Shown here one piece after another: positions 45,733 to 55,373 of a DNA stretch of 64,000 nucleotides. How positions within the stretch are numbered: the stretch's first letter is position 1; each line of letters starts with the position of its first letter. A model generated the notes under the pieces. The model made no database searches. It worked only from the letters and a program-made list of their open reading frames with translations, and was not told the DNA's origin. A program made the position numbers and the translations under genes. The stretch is from Endomychus coccineus (taxonomy: Eukaryota; Arthropoda; Insecta; Coleoptera; Endomychidae), in NCBI GenBank assembly GCA_958510875.1, contig OY294067.1, positions 139,954,346-140,018,345 of the forward strand. Reading direction: 5' to 3'.

Positions 45733-47120
45733 AATAAATATATGCTCCACCCGAGGCGATAATACCATATTGGATAATCGACTGGGCGAGGGCATAATAG
45801 ACTATTTTTAGTTCACTAGTATTTAAGAAGTTACTCAGTTCCTTAAAAATTCATGATAATTTCCTTAGTATTTTCGTCAGTAATGTTATATGATGATCTC
45901 ATTTTAAGTAAGAATTAATCATTAGTCCTAAATATGTCGTTTTGTTTAAAAGTTTCAATTTATATTCACAAGAGCAGTCTCCATTCCTACAGCAATTTAT
46001 ATCTTCGTGTAAAATTATCTCATTATATTCAGGTAAATTGTTTTTATAACATGTGAATGGTATGCAAACTGTTTTATCTATGTTCAATGTGAGAAGATTT
46101 TGTGTTAACCAGAAATTTAATGTTTTCATTGTGCTCTCCATATTATATTTCAGAGATAACCAATTTTCATCTTTGGAGAGAAGAACAGCATCATCTGCAT
46201 AAGATATTATAAGACAATCTGGATCCAACTTTAGCAGGTCATTTATATATATTAGAAATAATACAGGTCCCAGGACCGAACATTGTGGTACGCCGTAATT
46301 TATATTCTGTTCGTGGATATATATATCTCCCATTTTGACTTGCTGTGTTTTGTTTCCAAGGTATGACCTGAATAAATTGTTGCAGAGACCTCTGACTCCT
46401 ATATTGTGGAGTTTTATCAATAATATATCATGACTTACAGTATCAAAAGCTTTTGCAAGATCAAGGAATATTGCAGCACAATGATGTCCTTCATCAAGGT
46501 TTTTGTAGATTTCGTCCGTAAGTAATTTAATTGCATCTTCAGTACCCTTGTTTTCACGAAATCCGAATTGATTTGAAGATAATAAATATTTTTTTCCCAA
46601 AAACGATATAAGTTTATTCTTCATTATTTTTGAAAAAAATTTGATAAAACTGAAATGGGGCGATAATCATTCATATTCTCAATATTACCAGATACGAAGA
46701 TAGGGGTTATGATTGCTTTTTTTAGTTCTTGTGAGAAAATCCCAGTTGAGAAAATTAAATTAGAAATATGTTTTAATGATGGAATGATATAATGCTCAAC
46801 TTCTTGTATCAAGTTAGTTGATAGATTATCTGAGCCGTAAGATCTATTTTTAAGAGTCGATTATAATTTCTATTTCATTTTCTGTTGTAGGTGTAAAAAA
46901 AAATACTGAGATCGGAGGATTTAGTTTTACCTTCGTATCTAATTTTTCTTACTTTCAGAATAGTTTCCGCCATGTTCTGTCCGACATTACTAAAATAGTT
47001 ATTGGATGCATTACTAATTTTATTACTTTCCTTTTCATCAATTCTGGTACCAGTACAGTCTATTATGTCTGTCTGTTGGTTATTTTTTTTATTATTATTT
47101 GTAGTAATAATACAGTTCAT
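45733..47120 (-). pseudogene. LINE (Jockey/CR1-like) RT relic, copy B
   Basis: Minus-strand RT in three frames. An N-terminal segment lies at 47120-46875. PSLKHISNLIFSTGIFSQELKKAIITPIF and YRPISVLSNFFQK are found at 46812-46624. A 241-codon frame at 46624-45899 holds QFGFRENKGTEDAI, motif A CAAIFLDLAKAFDTVSHDIL, motif B GVPQCSVLGPVLFLIYINDLL (Cys for the usual Gly) and motif C IISYADDAVLLSKD with the aspartates intact. The thumb continues in broken frame to YYALAQSIIQYGIIASGGA near 45740, where a PLE-C end truncates the element. Endonuclease is absent. It is inactive because of frameshifts and loss of both ends. Confidence 0.88.
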
Positions 47121-47285
47121 TTGTTATCAAAATACAATATTATGCAGTATGTAATATATATACCTAATAAACTACGACTACTCACAAAAGTATAGAATTA
47201 TACTTGTTTGTGAGCAGTAAGGTGACAATACCTGTAATTGGATGATCTATTTTATAATACAATTTTATTAATATAAATAACTATT

Positions 47286-47990
47286 TTAGGAATAAATAGT
47301 TGTTTTAAAAACATCCCATACGTTTTTATGATCAATTATTTTATGAAATAAATCCCTATCTGAACTTTGTTTGAGTTTAATTTTAAATAGATGTTTATTT
47401 GGTTGCTCCTTGATGTGCGAGGGTATCACATTGACAATTCTAGGACTCAGATATACATGACTTCTTTGACCGATAGTTTTGTTTGAAACGGGAGTTTTTA
47501 TATTCCTTTTCCTAGTACCATACTGATGCGCAAAATCCGTGGCTCCACAATTCAAATGTTGCATAATAGCGATAGCGTATGCATATAGCTGACGAATATT
47601 CAGTACCTTTGCAAGTTTAAACAGTTCCGTAGAAGGATGTGTATTGGTTTTCCGAAATACTATTTTAAGAATCTCTTTTGTAACACCACTAACTTTTTTA
47701 AGTGACAATTATTAGAGCCTCCCCAGCCTATAATCCCGTATACCAACTGGGATTCTACAACGGCACAGTATAATATTTTCATGCTGCGAATATTTAGAAA
47801 ATCTTTGAAGTGTCTAAATGTATGCAGGGTTGCTAATTCACGCACAACTGAATCAATATGTTTATCTCATCCTAAATTACTATCTATGGTAATGCCTAAG
47901 TAATTAATAGTCTGTGGCTCAAATATTTCAACAACTGCTTCCGTTTCAATTTTTAATGAGTTAAATGGTGGCAAATTATTAGAATTCTGT
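47286..47990 (-). pseudogene. LINE (Jockey/CR1-like) C-terminal fragment, copy A
   Basis: Minus strand: INYLGITIDSNLG, then a TGA stop where Trp is usual, DKHIDSVVRELATLHTFRHF, and then (47845-47286) ILYCAVVESQLVYGIIGWGGS and a 140-codon frame ending before 47286. These are the thumb and C-terminal domain of the same LINE type as the 45.7-47.1 kb copy. Because the C-terminal part lies upstream of an N-terminal part on the same strand, they must be two separate copies in tandem. The 5' truncation near 47990 is next to a PLE-B fragment. Confidence 0.82.
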
Positions 47991-47994
47991 CTTT

Positions 47995-48627
47995 TGGATT
48001 ACGAAGAAAATACAGAATTCCTCTAGAATGCCAAGTAGTGTACGAGGTGTCATGTGGTAATTATGGAAAGATATACATCGGACAGACCAACAGACGCATT
48101 GATGTGCGAAAGACTGAACATGCGAATGCTGTGTCGAGAAACGAAACCACGTCTTCACTAGCTGAACATGTAAGAAATACTGGCCATATGATCAACTTTA
48201 GCGACACAAAGACTCTAGCCAACATTGAACACTTCTACACCGGAATAACCAGGGAAGCAACAGAGATCACGGAACGTCCACATAGTCTTAACAAACGAGA
48301 TGACGGACTGAGATTACCAGCAACATAGATACCCGCTTTAGCAAGTAGGAAGATCCAACCAAAACAAGAGAGAACGTTGTATCCAGTGCACGTGCAACAG
48401 GTCACGGAAACTTTCCGGCTGATTGCAGCGTTGCAATGACGTCATCCGAACGTGTCACTCGGAGCCAAACACGTAGAAATCAACCAAGCGTGAAATAGTT
48501 CGAAGTCCAAAGGTCAAGCATAACGGGGGATATAAATACCTATCCCTCCAAAGTAAGCGTCAGTTCGCCCAGAGTCTATGGTCGAATCACCTGAAGATGA
48601 CAAATGCAACTTCGCCGAAACGTCGTG

Positions 48628-48629
<2 letters not shown>
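47995..48629 (+). pseudogene. PLE-B 3' part: GIY-YIG domain and pLTR
   Basis: The frame at 48038-48328 reads MYEVSCGNYGKIYIGQTNR, RIDVRKTEHANAVSRNETTS, then SLAEHVRNTGHMINFSDT. This is a complete GIY-YIG core with YEV and YIG motifs, the catalytic Arg and His, and a downstream Glu (REATEITE). In the first motif C-x-N replaces the CxxC pair. The first Met is internal; the true frame starts upstream in the truncated part. A 3' UTR follows, with PLE-B landmarks shared with 39.9 kb and a hammerhead motif at 48591, and ends at a TA array. The RT is absent. The domain may be intact but has no partner. Confidence 0.88.
48591..48625 (+). ncRNA. Hammerhead motif of PLE-B, damaged stem II
   Basis: CTGAAGA and GAAACGTC are both intact, but stem II (GACAAA against TTCGCC) now has two mismatches compared with the perfect stem at 39971. 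It is probably a weakened ribozyme. Confidence 0.7.

Positions 48630-48696
<67 letters not shown>
48629..48696. repeat. (TA)n array
   Basis: About 67 bp of TA between the PLE-B end and the PLE-D left arm. Confidence 0.95.
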
Positions 48697-48698
<2 letters not shown>

Positions 48699-48801
48699 TA
48701 TAAAGTTCTTTTCAACCGTGCTGTATATAAATTATTCGATATTATTATCAGGTATGCGGTCAGAGGATGCTGAATTAAAACTCAATTATTTCAAAATTCT
48801 C

Positions 48802-48833
48802 AATATTTCGTCATATATTAATGACTTCTTCAG
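48802..48833 (-). ncRNA. Hammerhead motif of PLE-D (left arm)
   Basis: On the minus strand: CTGAAGA, stem II GTCAT/ATGAC with loop TAATAT, then GAAATATT. Identical to the right-arm motif at 52675. Confidence 0.7.
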
Positions 48834-49224
48834 GAGACACTACAATAAACATAAGAAAACAATTTAAAACTTGAGTAAGTCATTAACTAAAAACAAATTA
48901 CAATTACTTACAAAATGTTAGAGGTCCATGTGATGGTTCAACATTTATGTTGATGTTGCAATTATTATAGTAGTCAAAACTGTGGAAACAATCAGTCAGG
49001 CAACGAATCAGTCGATGAATTCAACAGAAAATGCAGAGCAAGTGAAATTAGCAGTGATAACACATCTGTGTGTCGTTTGTTATGGAGTTTTTTTTAATTT
49101 TATATTAATTCATTCACTTTTTTTGTTGATATCAACATAATCGAAAACAAACTAATTGCCACAGTTTGGAGAAATTTGAATTGAACTATACAGAGGTTTC
49201 AAAACACATACATTTACAAAAACA

Positions 49225-50196
49225 TTACATTTGTTTTAAAATATTACAATAAATATTACTCAGTTTGTTGGTATCTGTCTTTTTATTAATAACGTTTGTT
49301 GTTTTATTTATGTGACACATCTCAAGAAATAACCTATTTTTATAATTGTTAACCTTTTCTAATATTTCAACAGTAGAAAAATCAAAATTATGACCTGTAT
49401 TTAAGCAATGTTCAACCACAGCACATGTTTTTTTTCCCAAACGACCATCACTTTTGTGTTGAGTTAAGCGTTGTTTTAACCATTGTCCAGTTTGACCCAC
49501 ATAACAACCAACGCAATCATGACAACAAATTTTGTATATTACATTACTTTCAAACAAGAGTTGATTTTTATCCTTCACTTTTGAAAATAATTGACGGTTT
49601 GTTATAAGATTGTATCTAGCAATTTTTATGTTATTAAAATTTTTGAAAAGACTTATAACACTTTGAGATAAACCATCAATGTATTGTATTTTTTGATAGA
49701 TTATTCTCTGTTCCACCTTGTCATCTGTAGGGCCATCAAAAAAGTTTGAGTTATATATAAGTTTTTTTAAAATAGATTTGGGGTAGCCGTTGTTAAGAAA
49801 AATGTGATACATTTTGCTCAAGTTTGTCTTTAAGAAACTTGGATCACTAATGTGTGTCACTCTATCTTTTATAGCAATTATAGTATTGTATCTTTGTTTA
49901 GGTGGATGATTTGAAAAATAATTCAAAAATCTGTCTGATGCAGTAGTCTTTTGATACCAGTCTAATATTATTTTGTTGTCTGCACTTCTTATTAGTTTCG
50001 TATCTAGGAAAGGTACACTATTATTTTGTTCTACTTCAATGGTGAATTGTAGATTTATATTGTAGGAATTGAAAATATCTAAAGTAGTATGAATTGAATC
50101 ACATGGTACTGACGTAATTATGTCATCTACATATTTGAAAATGAAAGGCAGCTTGAAAGGTAATTTTTCTATAACATTATCCAATACATAATCCAA
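49225..50196 (-). CDS. PLE-D RT (C-terminal part) plus GIY-YIG endonuclease, truncated copy
   Basis: The 323-codon open frame starts with a TTG codon at the inverted junction, so it has no natural start. It contains RT motif C (FIFKYVDDIITSVP), the NNSVPFLDTKLIR block, a connector, and the GIY-YIG domain (VIYKICCHDCVGCYVGQTGQ, then LKQRLTQHKSD). Compared with the corresponding part of the 50202-52283 protein I find a single residue difference (N for D near the C-terminus). RT motifs A and B are missing, so polymerase activity is not expected. The endonuclease domain looks intact. Confidence 0.9.
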   Translation of the reverse strand: MDYVLDNVIEKLPFKLPFIFKYVDDIITSVPCDSIHTTLDIFNSYNINLQFTIEVEQNNSVPFLDTKLIRSADNKIILDWYQKTTASDRFLNYFSNHPPKQRYNTIIAIKDRVTHISDPSFLKTNLSKMYHIFLNNGYPKSILKKLIYNSNFFDGPTDDKVEQRIIYQKIQYIDGLSQSVISLFKNFNNIKIARYNLITNRQLFSKVKDKNQLLFESNVIYKICCHDCVGCYVGQTGQWLKQRLTQHKSDGRLGKKTCAVVEHCLNTGHNFDFSTVEILEKVNNYKNRLFLEMCHINKTTNVINKKTDTNKLSNIYCNILKQM

Positions 50197-50201
50197 AACA
50201 T

Positions 50202-52283
50202 TTGTTATTTGTTGAATATAACAATAATTTAGATAAAACCTTCAATTACAATTTTATAAAAATAAAGACCAGGCACCTCAATAAATACGTAAATTTAAGA
50301 GATAGTTTTCCACGTAGCGCTCTGTTTTTTGATAATTCAAAATGGTTTAAAAATATTTCTAATGTAGAGATACCTATTGAAATTTCCGACTTCCTCTCAC
50401 TGGGTCCAAAATTCGCTGTTGAAATTCAAAAAAAGGAACAAAAATTAGATCTTTTTCTTGCTGAAGTTGAGAATATAATCGATTCTGTACCGGTTGAACA
50501 TAAAAATGAACTCAGAGCAAAAACCACTAATATAATCACCAATTACCAACAAAATACAAATTTAAAAAAACCTTCAATTTTAACCTTAACTTACAAAAAA
50601 ACAAAATCTTTTTTAAAAGCACATCCGGAATTATATATACTACAAGCAGATAAAGGAGGTTGTACAGTAGCAATGAATAAAACAGATTATTTAGAGAAAA
50701 CTGAACTGCTTTTAATGGATTCTTTTACTTACTCAGAAATAAAAAAAGATCCAACTACATCAGTCCAGAATTCATATAACACTTTAATAAAAACTTTAAA
50801 ATCAAAAAAACAACTAAATGATATAGAATATAAAAAACTGATTATTTATAATTCTATTTGCCCAAAATTATATTGTTTACCCAAAATTCACAAAGACAAT
50901 TGTCCATTACGGCCAATTGTCAGTTCAATCAATGCCACCACTTATAATATATCAAAATTTTTAGCTGATATTTTATTATTTTCATTCAGGGACAATACTA
51001 ATTACAATATAAAAGATACTTTTTGTTTTGTAAATAAAATAAAAGGTTTTCAATTGCCTGATAACTATGTATTAATATCATTAGATGTAGTTTCTCTGTT
51101 CACAAATATCCCGTTAGATTTGGTCATGAAAATATTAGATTTAAAGTGGGATGAAATCAAGGATTACACAGCATTATCTAAAGATAATTTTTTGAAACTC
51201 ATAAAATTTATTTTTGATAATACTTACTTCAGTTTTAATAATAGAATTTATAGACAGATTTTCGGTACTCCGATGGGTTCACCTATTAGCCCGATTTTGG
51301 CAACTATTGTTTTGGATTATGTATTGGATAATGTTATAGAAAAATTACCTTTCAAGCTGCCTTTCATTTTCAAATATGTAGATGACATAATTACGTCAGT
51401 ACCATGTGATTCAATTCATACTACTTTAGATATTTTCAATTCCTACAATATAAATCTACAATTCACCATTGAAGTAGAACAAAATAATAGTGTACCTTTC
51501 CTAGATACGAAACTAATAAGAAGTGCAGACAACAAAATAATATTAGACTGGTATCAAAAGACTACTGCATCAGACAGATTTTTGAATTATTTTTCAAATC
51601 ATCCACCTAAACAAAGATACAATACTATAATTGCTATAAAAGATAGAGTGACACACATTAGTGATCCAAGTTTCTTAAAGACAAACTTGAGCAAAATGTA
51701 TCACATTTTTCTTAACAACGGCTACCCCAAATCTATTTTAAAAAAACTTATATATAACTCAAACTTTTTTGATGGCCCTACAGATGACAAGGTGGAACAG
51801 AGAATAATCTATCAAAAAATACAATACATTGATGGTTTATCTCAAAGTGTTATAAGTCTTTTCAAAAATTTTAATAACATAAAAATTGCTAGATACAATC
51901 TTATAACAAACCGTCAATTATTTTCAAAAGTGAAGGATAAAAATCAACTCTTGTTTGAAAGTAATGTAATATACAAAATTTGTTGTCATGATTGCGTTGG
52001 TTGTTATGTGGGTCAAACTGGACAATGGTTAAAACAACGCTTAACTCAACACAAAAGTGATGGTCGTTTGGGAAAAAAAACATGTGCTGTGGTTGAACAT
52101 TGCTTAAATACAGGTCATAATTTTGATTTTTCTACTGTTGAAATATTAGAAAAGGTTAACAATTATAAAAATAGGTTATTTCTTGAGATGTGTCACATAA
52201 ATAAAACAACAAACGTTATTAATAAAAAGACAGATACCAACAAACTGAGTGATATTTATTGTAATATTTTAAAACAAATGTAA
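50202..52283 (+). CDS. Penelope-like RT with GIY-YIG endonuclease, 693 codons
   Basis: The protein would nick target DNA with its endonuclease and copy element RNA from the nick. The frame opens at the inverted junction with TTG and has no ATG until residue 158, so the natural N-terminus is missing and the true start is unknown. Domains in order: PLE N-terminal region (1-145), LQADKGGCTVAMNK (147-160), YCLPKIHKDNCPLRPIVSS (224-242), motif [17 protein letters not shown] (289-304), motif B FGTPMGSPISPIL (354-366), motif C KYVDDIITS (391-399, Asp pair 394-395) and VPFLDTKLI (431-439). The GIY-YIG domain (588-690) has VIY, CxxC 595-598, YVG 602-604, R613, H617 and E662. No internal stops; all catalytic residues are present. 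It is the best-preserved PLE protein in the window and could be active if given a start. Confidence 0.95.
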   Translation: MLFVEYNNNLDKTFNYNFIKIKTRHLNKYVNLRDSFPRSALFFDNSKWFKNISNVEIPIEISDFLSLGPKFAVEIQKKEQKLDLFLAEVENIIDSVPVEHKNELRAKTTNIITNYQQNTNLKKPSILTLTYKKTKSFLKAHPELYILQADKGGCTVAMNKTDYLEKTELLLMDSFTYSEIKKDPTTSVQNSYNTLIKTLKSKKQLNDIEYKKLIIYNSICPKLYCLPKIHKDNCPLRPIVSSINATTYNISKFLADILLFSFRDNTNYNIKDTFCFVNKIKGFQLPDNYVLISLDVVSLFTNIPLDLVMKILDLKWDEIKDYTALSKDNFLKLIKFIFDNTYFSFNNRIYRQIFGTPMGSPISPILATIVLDYVLDNVIEKLPFKLPFIFKYVDDIITSVPCDSIHTTLDIFNSYNINLQFTIEVEQNNSVPFLDTKLIRSADNKIILDWYQKTTASDRFLNYFSNHPPKQRYNTIIAIKDRVTHISDPSFLKTNLSKMYHIFLNNGYPKSILKKLIYNSNFFDGPTDDKVEQRIIYQKIQYIDGLSQSVISLFKNFNNIKIARYNLITNRQLFSKVKDKNQLLFESNVIYKICCHDCVGCYVGQTGQWLKQRLTQHKSDGRLGKKTCAVVEHCLNTGHNFDFSTVEILEKVNNYKNRLFLEMCHINKTTNVINKKTDTNKLSDIYCNILKQM

Positions 52284-52674
52284 TGTTTTTGTAAATGTAT
52301 GTGTTTTGAAACCTCTGTATAGTTCAATTCAAATTTCTCCAAACTGTGGCAATTAGTTTGTTTTCGATTATGTTGATATCAACAAAAAAAGTGAATGAAT
52401 AAATATAAAATTAAAAAAAACTCCATAACAAACGACACACAGATGTGTTATCACTGCTAATTTCACTTGCTCTGCATTTTCTGTTGAATTCATCGACTGA
52501 TTCGTTGCCTGACTGATTGTTTCCACAGTTTTGACTACTATAATAATTGCAACATCAACATAAATGTTGAACCATCACATGGACCTCTAATATTTTGTAA
52601 GTAATTGTAATTTGTTTTTAGTTAATGACTTACTCAAGTTTTAAATTGTTTTCTTATGTTTATTGTAGTGTCTC

Positions 52675-52707
52675 CTGAAGAAGTCATTAATATATGACGA
52701 AATATTG
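52675..52707 (+). ncRNA. Hammerhead motif of PLE-D
   Basis: CTGAAGA at 52675, stem II GTCAT/ATGAC (loop TAATAT), GAAA at 52699-52702, then TATT. TCTC before and GAGA after the core can pair as stem I. Stem III would be the self-complementary ATAT, a variant of the ACGT of the other families, with U as the cleavage-site base. The order and spacing match the other three families. Confidence 0.7.
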
Positions 52708-52773
52708 AGAATTTTAAAATAATTGAGTTTTAATTCAGCATCCTCTGACCGCATACCTGATAATAATATCGAA

Positions 52774-52778
<5 letters not shown>

Positions 52779-52843
<65 letters not shown>
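52779..52843. repeat. (TA)n array
   Basis: About 65 bp of TA between the PLE-D 3' end and LINE fragment copy 2. Confidence 0.95.
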
Positions 52844-52847
<4 letters not shown>

Positions 52848-53692
52848 CGGCTACCTAAGGTCAGCCGGGCTTACATCCGAGACTGAGGGATTTACCGCAG
52901 CTTGCCAAGATGGCGTAATTAACACCTTGGTCTATCGCCGCAATGTGATGGGTGTGCAGGTCCCTGATGTCAGCTGCAGGGCCTGTCGAAAGGCGCCTGA
53001 GACGCTTTTCCACCTTCTGTCGGCATGTCAGGCAAAAGCGGCCTCGGCGTACACCCATCGCCATAATGCGGCCCTACGGGTGCTGTATTACCATCTAAGG
53101 CACTCGTACGGAATAGACCAAGAGCCGGTGCTGCCTTACATGCCAGGAGATATTGAGTCCGTTGTCGGAAACGAAAAATGCCAGATCTTCTGGAATTATC
53201 CGTTTCCGACCGTCAGGTCCATACAAGCAAATAGGCCTGACGTTGTCCTCCTCGATAAACTAATCAAGACTATGTATGTCATCGAATTCTCCTCTCCGGC
53301 AGAAAAGAACATAGTCTTGAAAGAGGAGGAAAAATGGACAAAATATCAAGATCTCCTGTTCGAGCTCCGCACGCTATACCCAGGCCACAAGGTCGTATTA
53401 GTGGTTCTGATCATCGGTGTTTTGGGCGGAATTCGGTCTTCGCTGCGTTCAAACTTGAAGATCATTCCGGCCTGTAGGAACTCGGCGCAGATCTTGATAG
53501 ACCGGATGCAAAAGGCAGTCATTCTGGGTTCAATTAGAATACTTAGGGCACACGATTTAGGAACCTGAAGCTACTTACCGACCGGTGGGGAGGAGTAGCT
53601 TCGGTTAACCGCCTTTTAGGTTTTTCTGGCGCGACTGCTGCGATGTCGTCGGAGCTCGCAGCAGCCCCGACCAGGTTTGAATGTAAAAAAAA
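52843..53692 (+). mobile_element. LINE fragment with restriction-like endonuclease, copy 2
   Basis: Inverted relative to copy 1 and almost identical to it, including the 3' UTR (ends CCAGGTTTGAATG plus a short A-run). A TA array lies on each side, and a PLE-C end follows in inverted orientation, as at copy 1. Confidence 0.9.
52846..53568 (+). CDS. R2/R4-type zinc knuckle and restriction-like endonuclease, copy 2
   Basis: The reading frame is open from the TA array (FGYLRSAGLTSETEGF...) through the stop at 53568; the first ATG is internal. It carries the same CCHC finger (CRACRKAPETLFHLLSAC) and the RPD-x14-E endonuclease signature as copy 1. The only residue change I noted is Q for P after SAC. 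RT is missing because of 5' truncation. The near-identity of the two copies suggests recent and perhaps related insertion events. The protein domain is probably intact but has no start of its own. Confidence 0.88.
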
Positions 53693-53719
53693 GTATATAT
53701 ATATATATACATATATATT
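53693..53719. repeat. Short (TA)n array
   Basis: About 27 bp of TA with one ACAT interruption, after the A-run of the LINE fragment. Confidence 0.9.
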
Positions 53720-53950
53720 TGTATGTTTTCTTGGTATATTGGTTCGTATATATACTGATAATGAAATAAAAATTCTGTTTTGACGTTTCGACAACGTTTA
53801 TTGCCTTTATCAAAATTGTTGATTGATAAAGGCAATAAACGTTGTCGAAACGTCAAAACAGAATTTTTATTTCATTATCAGTATATATACGAACCAATAT
53901 ACCAAGAAAACATACAAATATTACAAATGGTTCAAGAATATCAACAAAAG
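53720..53950. mobile_element. PLE-C ends, head-to-head inverted pair
   Basis: 53720-53818 is a minus-oriented PLE-C terminus and 53819-53950 a plus-oriented one. They meet at ATTGTTGATTGATAAAGG, so the hammerhead-like motifs face each other (53779 minus, about 53823-53854 plus). The arms are identical over about 90 bp. The plus copy extends further, to CAACAAAAGTATACAT at the TA array. Confidence 0.9.
53823..53854 (+). ncRNA. Hammerhead-like motif of PLE-C (core variant)
   Basis: TTGATAA, stem II GGCAAT/GTTGTC with loop AAAC, then GAAACGTC. It carries the same two core changes as the 34316 copy, and a base change in the stem (A to G) keeps pairing as a G-T wobble. Confidence 0.55.
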
Positions 53951-53951
53951 T

Positions 53952-54015
<64 letters not shown>
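53951..54015. repeat. (TA)n array
   Basis: About 62 bp of TA between the PLE-C and PLE-A ends. Confidence 0.95.
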
Positions 54016-54017
<2 letters not shown>

Positions 54018-55373
54018 TGTATTGGGTTGCCGGGATAATATACTCCGCGTTGTCGTAGATTGGTTTCGATAGAAACCGTTGATATGACGCCGTTTCGTCA
54101 CAATCTCATGTGCCATCTTCAGGTCTCCTCTGCTTCGAGTTAACTTGAAACTGATCTCCGTTGACCCTGTTGGTGTTTTATGTATCCTTGTTACATCTGG
54201 ATGATTTTGCCGGTTTGATGCGTCTGATTGAGTTTGTTGGTATGTTGCATTCGAGCGCTTTTGACGGTTCGTTGCGTTCGAGCGAGTTTGTCGGTCTGTT
54301 GAATTAGTCTGGTTGACTGTTCTCCTGGGTGGTTGAAGGGCTGGTTTCCAAGCAGTTGTTAGTCTCTGTGTATCATCTCTTGTATTAAGATTTGGAGGTC
54401 GCTTCTCGATTTCGATAGCTTCTCTTATGATGCGTTTTGTTTTGTGCTGCAGGCTGACTAAGACTCGGGTGTTGTCAAAATCGATTTGATGTGAAGTTCT
54501 TCTCACATGTTCGGCAAGTGATGATGTTGTTTCTTGCTTTGCAACTGCATTGCGGTGTTCTTCACGACGAATGTTGATTCTTCTGTTAGTTTGTCCTATG
54601 TAGCTTCCTCCGCAATCTTTGCATGGTATTTCGTAGACCCCTTGTGTTCTCAGATTTATTTTGGATCTAGCGTTGGACAGTATTTGACCAATCTTTCTTG
54701 TCGTATTGAAACTTGTCTCAATGTTGTGTTTCTTTAGGATTCTGCTAATATTCTATGTAGAACCGTTGACGTATGAGAGATGGGCTTTGGCGTTAGGTTT
54801 TTCTTTCTCTTTTTCTGTGGTTCGATCTTTCTGGCGTCGGATATTGACTTCTGAAAACCCATTTTGTTGTAGCGTAGTTTGTACTGTCTGCATTTCTTGT
54901 TTTTTGTGGGAATTGTCGGTTAGTCGGTAGTCGGTCTGATCTGGTTATGAGTGTTTTTATTACGGCTTGAAGTTGTGATGGATGGTGATGTGACTTGGCG
55001 TTCAGGTAACGATTCGTGTGTGTTAGTTTCCTGTATATGGTGTGTGCTATTCTGCCGTTTCTCTTGCTCACAAGAACATCTAGAAAGGGTAGTTGGTTGT
55101 CCTTCTCGATCTCCATTGTGAACTTGATTTTTTCGTGAATCCTGTTTATGTGGCTCAGAAATCTTGTCAGTGCGGCTTCTCCGTGGGTCCAGATTACGAA
55201 CGTATCGTCCACGTATCGTAGCCATAGTTTTGGTGTTTGGCTGGCTGTTTGGATGGCTCGTTCTTCAAAGTCTGTCATAAACAAGTTGGCTAATACTGGG
55301 AATAAGGGTGCGCCTTCAATTTGTTTGTATCTTTGGTCCTTGTAGATGAAGTACATATTTTTGAGGCGTTGTT
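54016..55373 (-). pseudogene. PLE-A copy: RT, GIY-YIG and pLTR, 5'-truncated, broken
   Basis: Read on the minus strand from 55373: [19 protein letters not shown], a motif B that has lost residues (IEGAPLFPVLANLF), motif [21 protein letters not shown] (intact), [19 protein letters not shown] and the thumb. Near 54930 a frame change precedes the linker. The GIY-YIG domain runs from about 54660 to 54400 (YEIPCKDCGGSYIGQT in shifted frame, then SLAEHVRRTSHQIDF, REAIEIEKR), followed by the polar tail, the hammerhead region at 54085-54122 and the family terminus at 54016-54040. The 5' truncation near 55366-55373 meets a foldback MITE. It is inactive. Confidence 0.92.
54085..54122 (-). ncRNA. Hammerhead motif of PLE-A, damaged cleavage site
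   Basis: CTGAAGA is intact. Stem II GGCACA/TGTGAC has one mismatch, and GAAACGGC replaces GAAACGTC, so the U of the cleavage triplet is lost. It is probably inactive. Confidence 0.7.

Larger units (their letters stand above)
48697..50200 (-). mobile_element. PLE-D, 5'-truncated inverted copy (left arm)
   Basis: The left arm of a head-to-head PLE-D pair. It holds the C-terminal 323 codons and the 3' UTR of the same element that starts at 50201 on the plus strand. Its 3' end extends about 35 bp further than the right copy, giving the better view of the true family terminus (AACCGTGCTGTATAT on plus near 48716). Confidence 0.93.
50201..52779 (+). mobile_element. PLE-D, nearly full-length copy (right arm)
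   Basis: Contains the long RT/GIY-YIG frame, a 3' UTR of about 500 bp with a hammerhead motif, and an end at a TA array. The 5' end is lost at the inverted junction (50197-50206), so no pLTR precedes the frame. The two arms match along their whole overlap. Confidence 0.93.

Noticed and set aside
49425..49607. Frames antisense to the GIY-YIG domain (also at 51901-52083)
   Set aside because: Both are the same antisense shadow of the PLE-D coding sequence, present because the two arms are identical.
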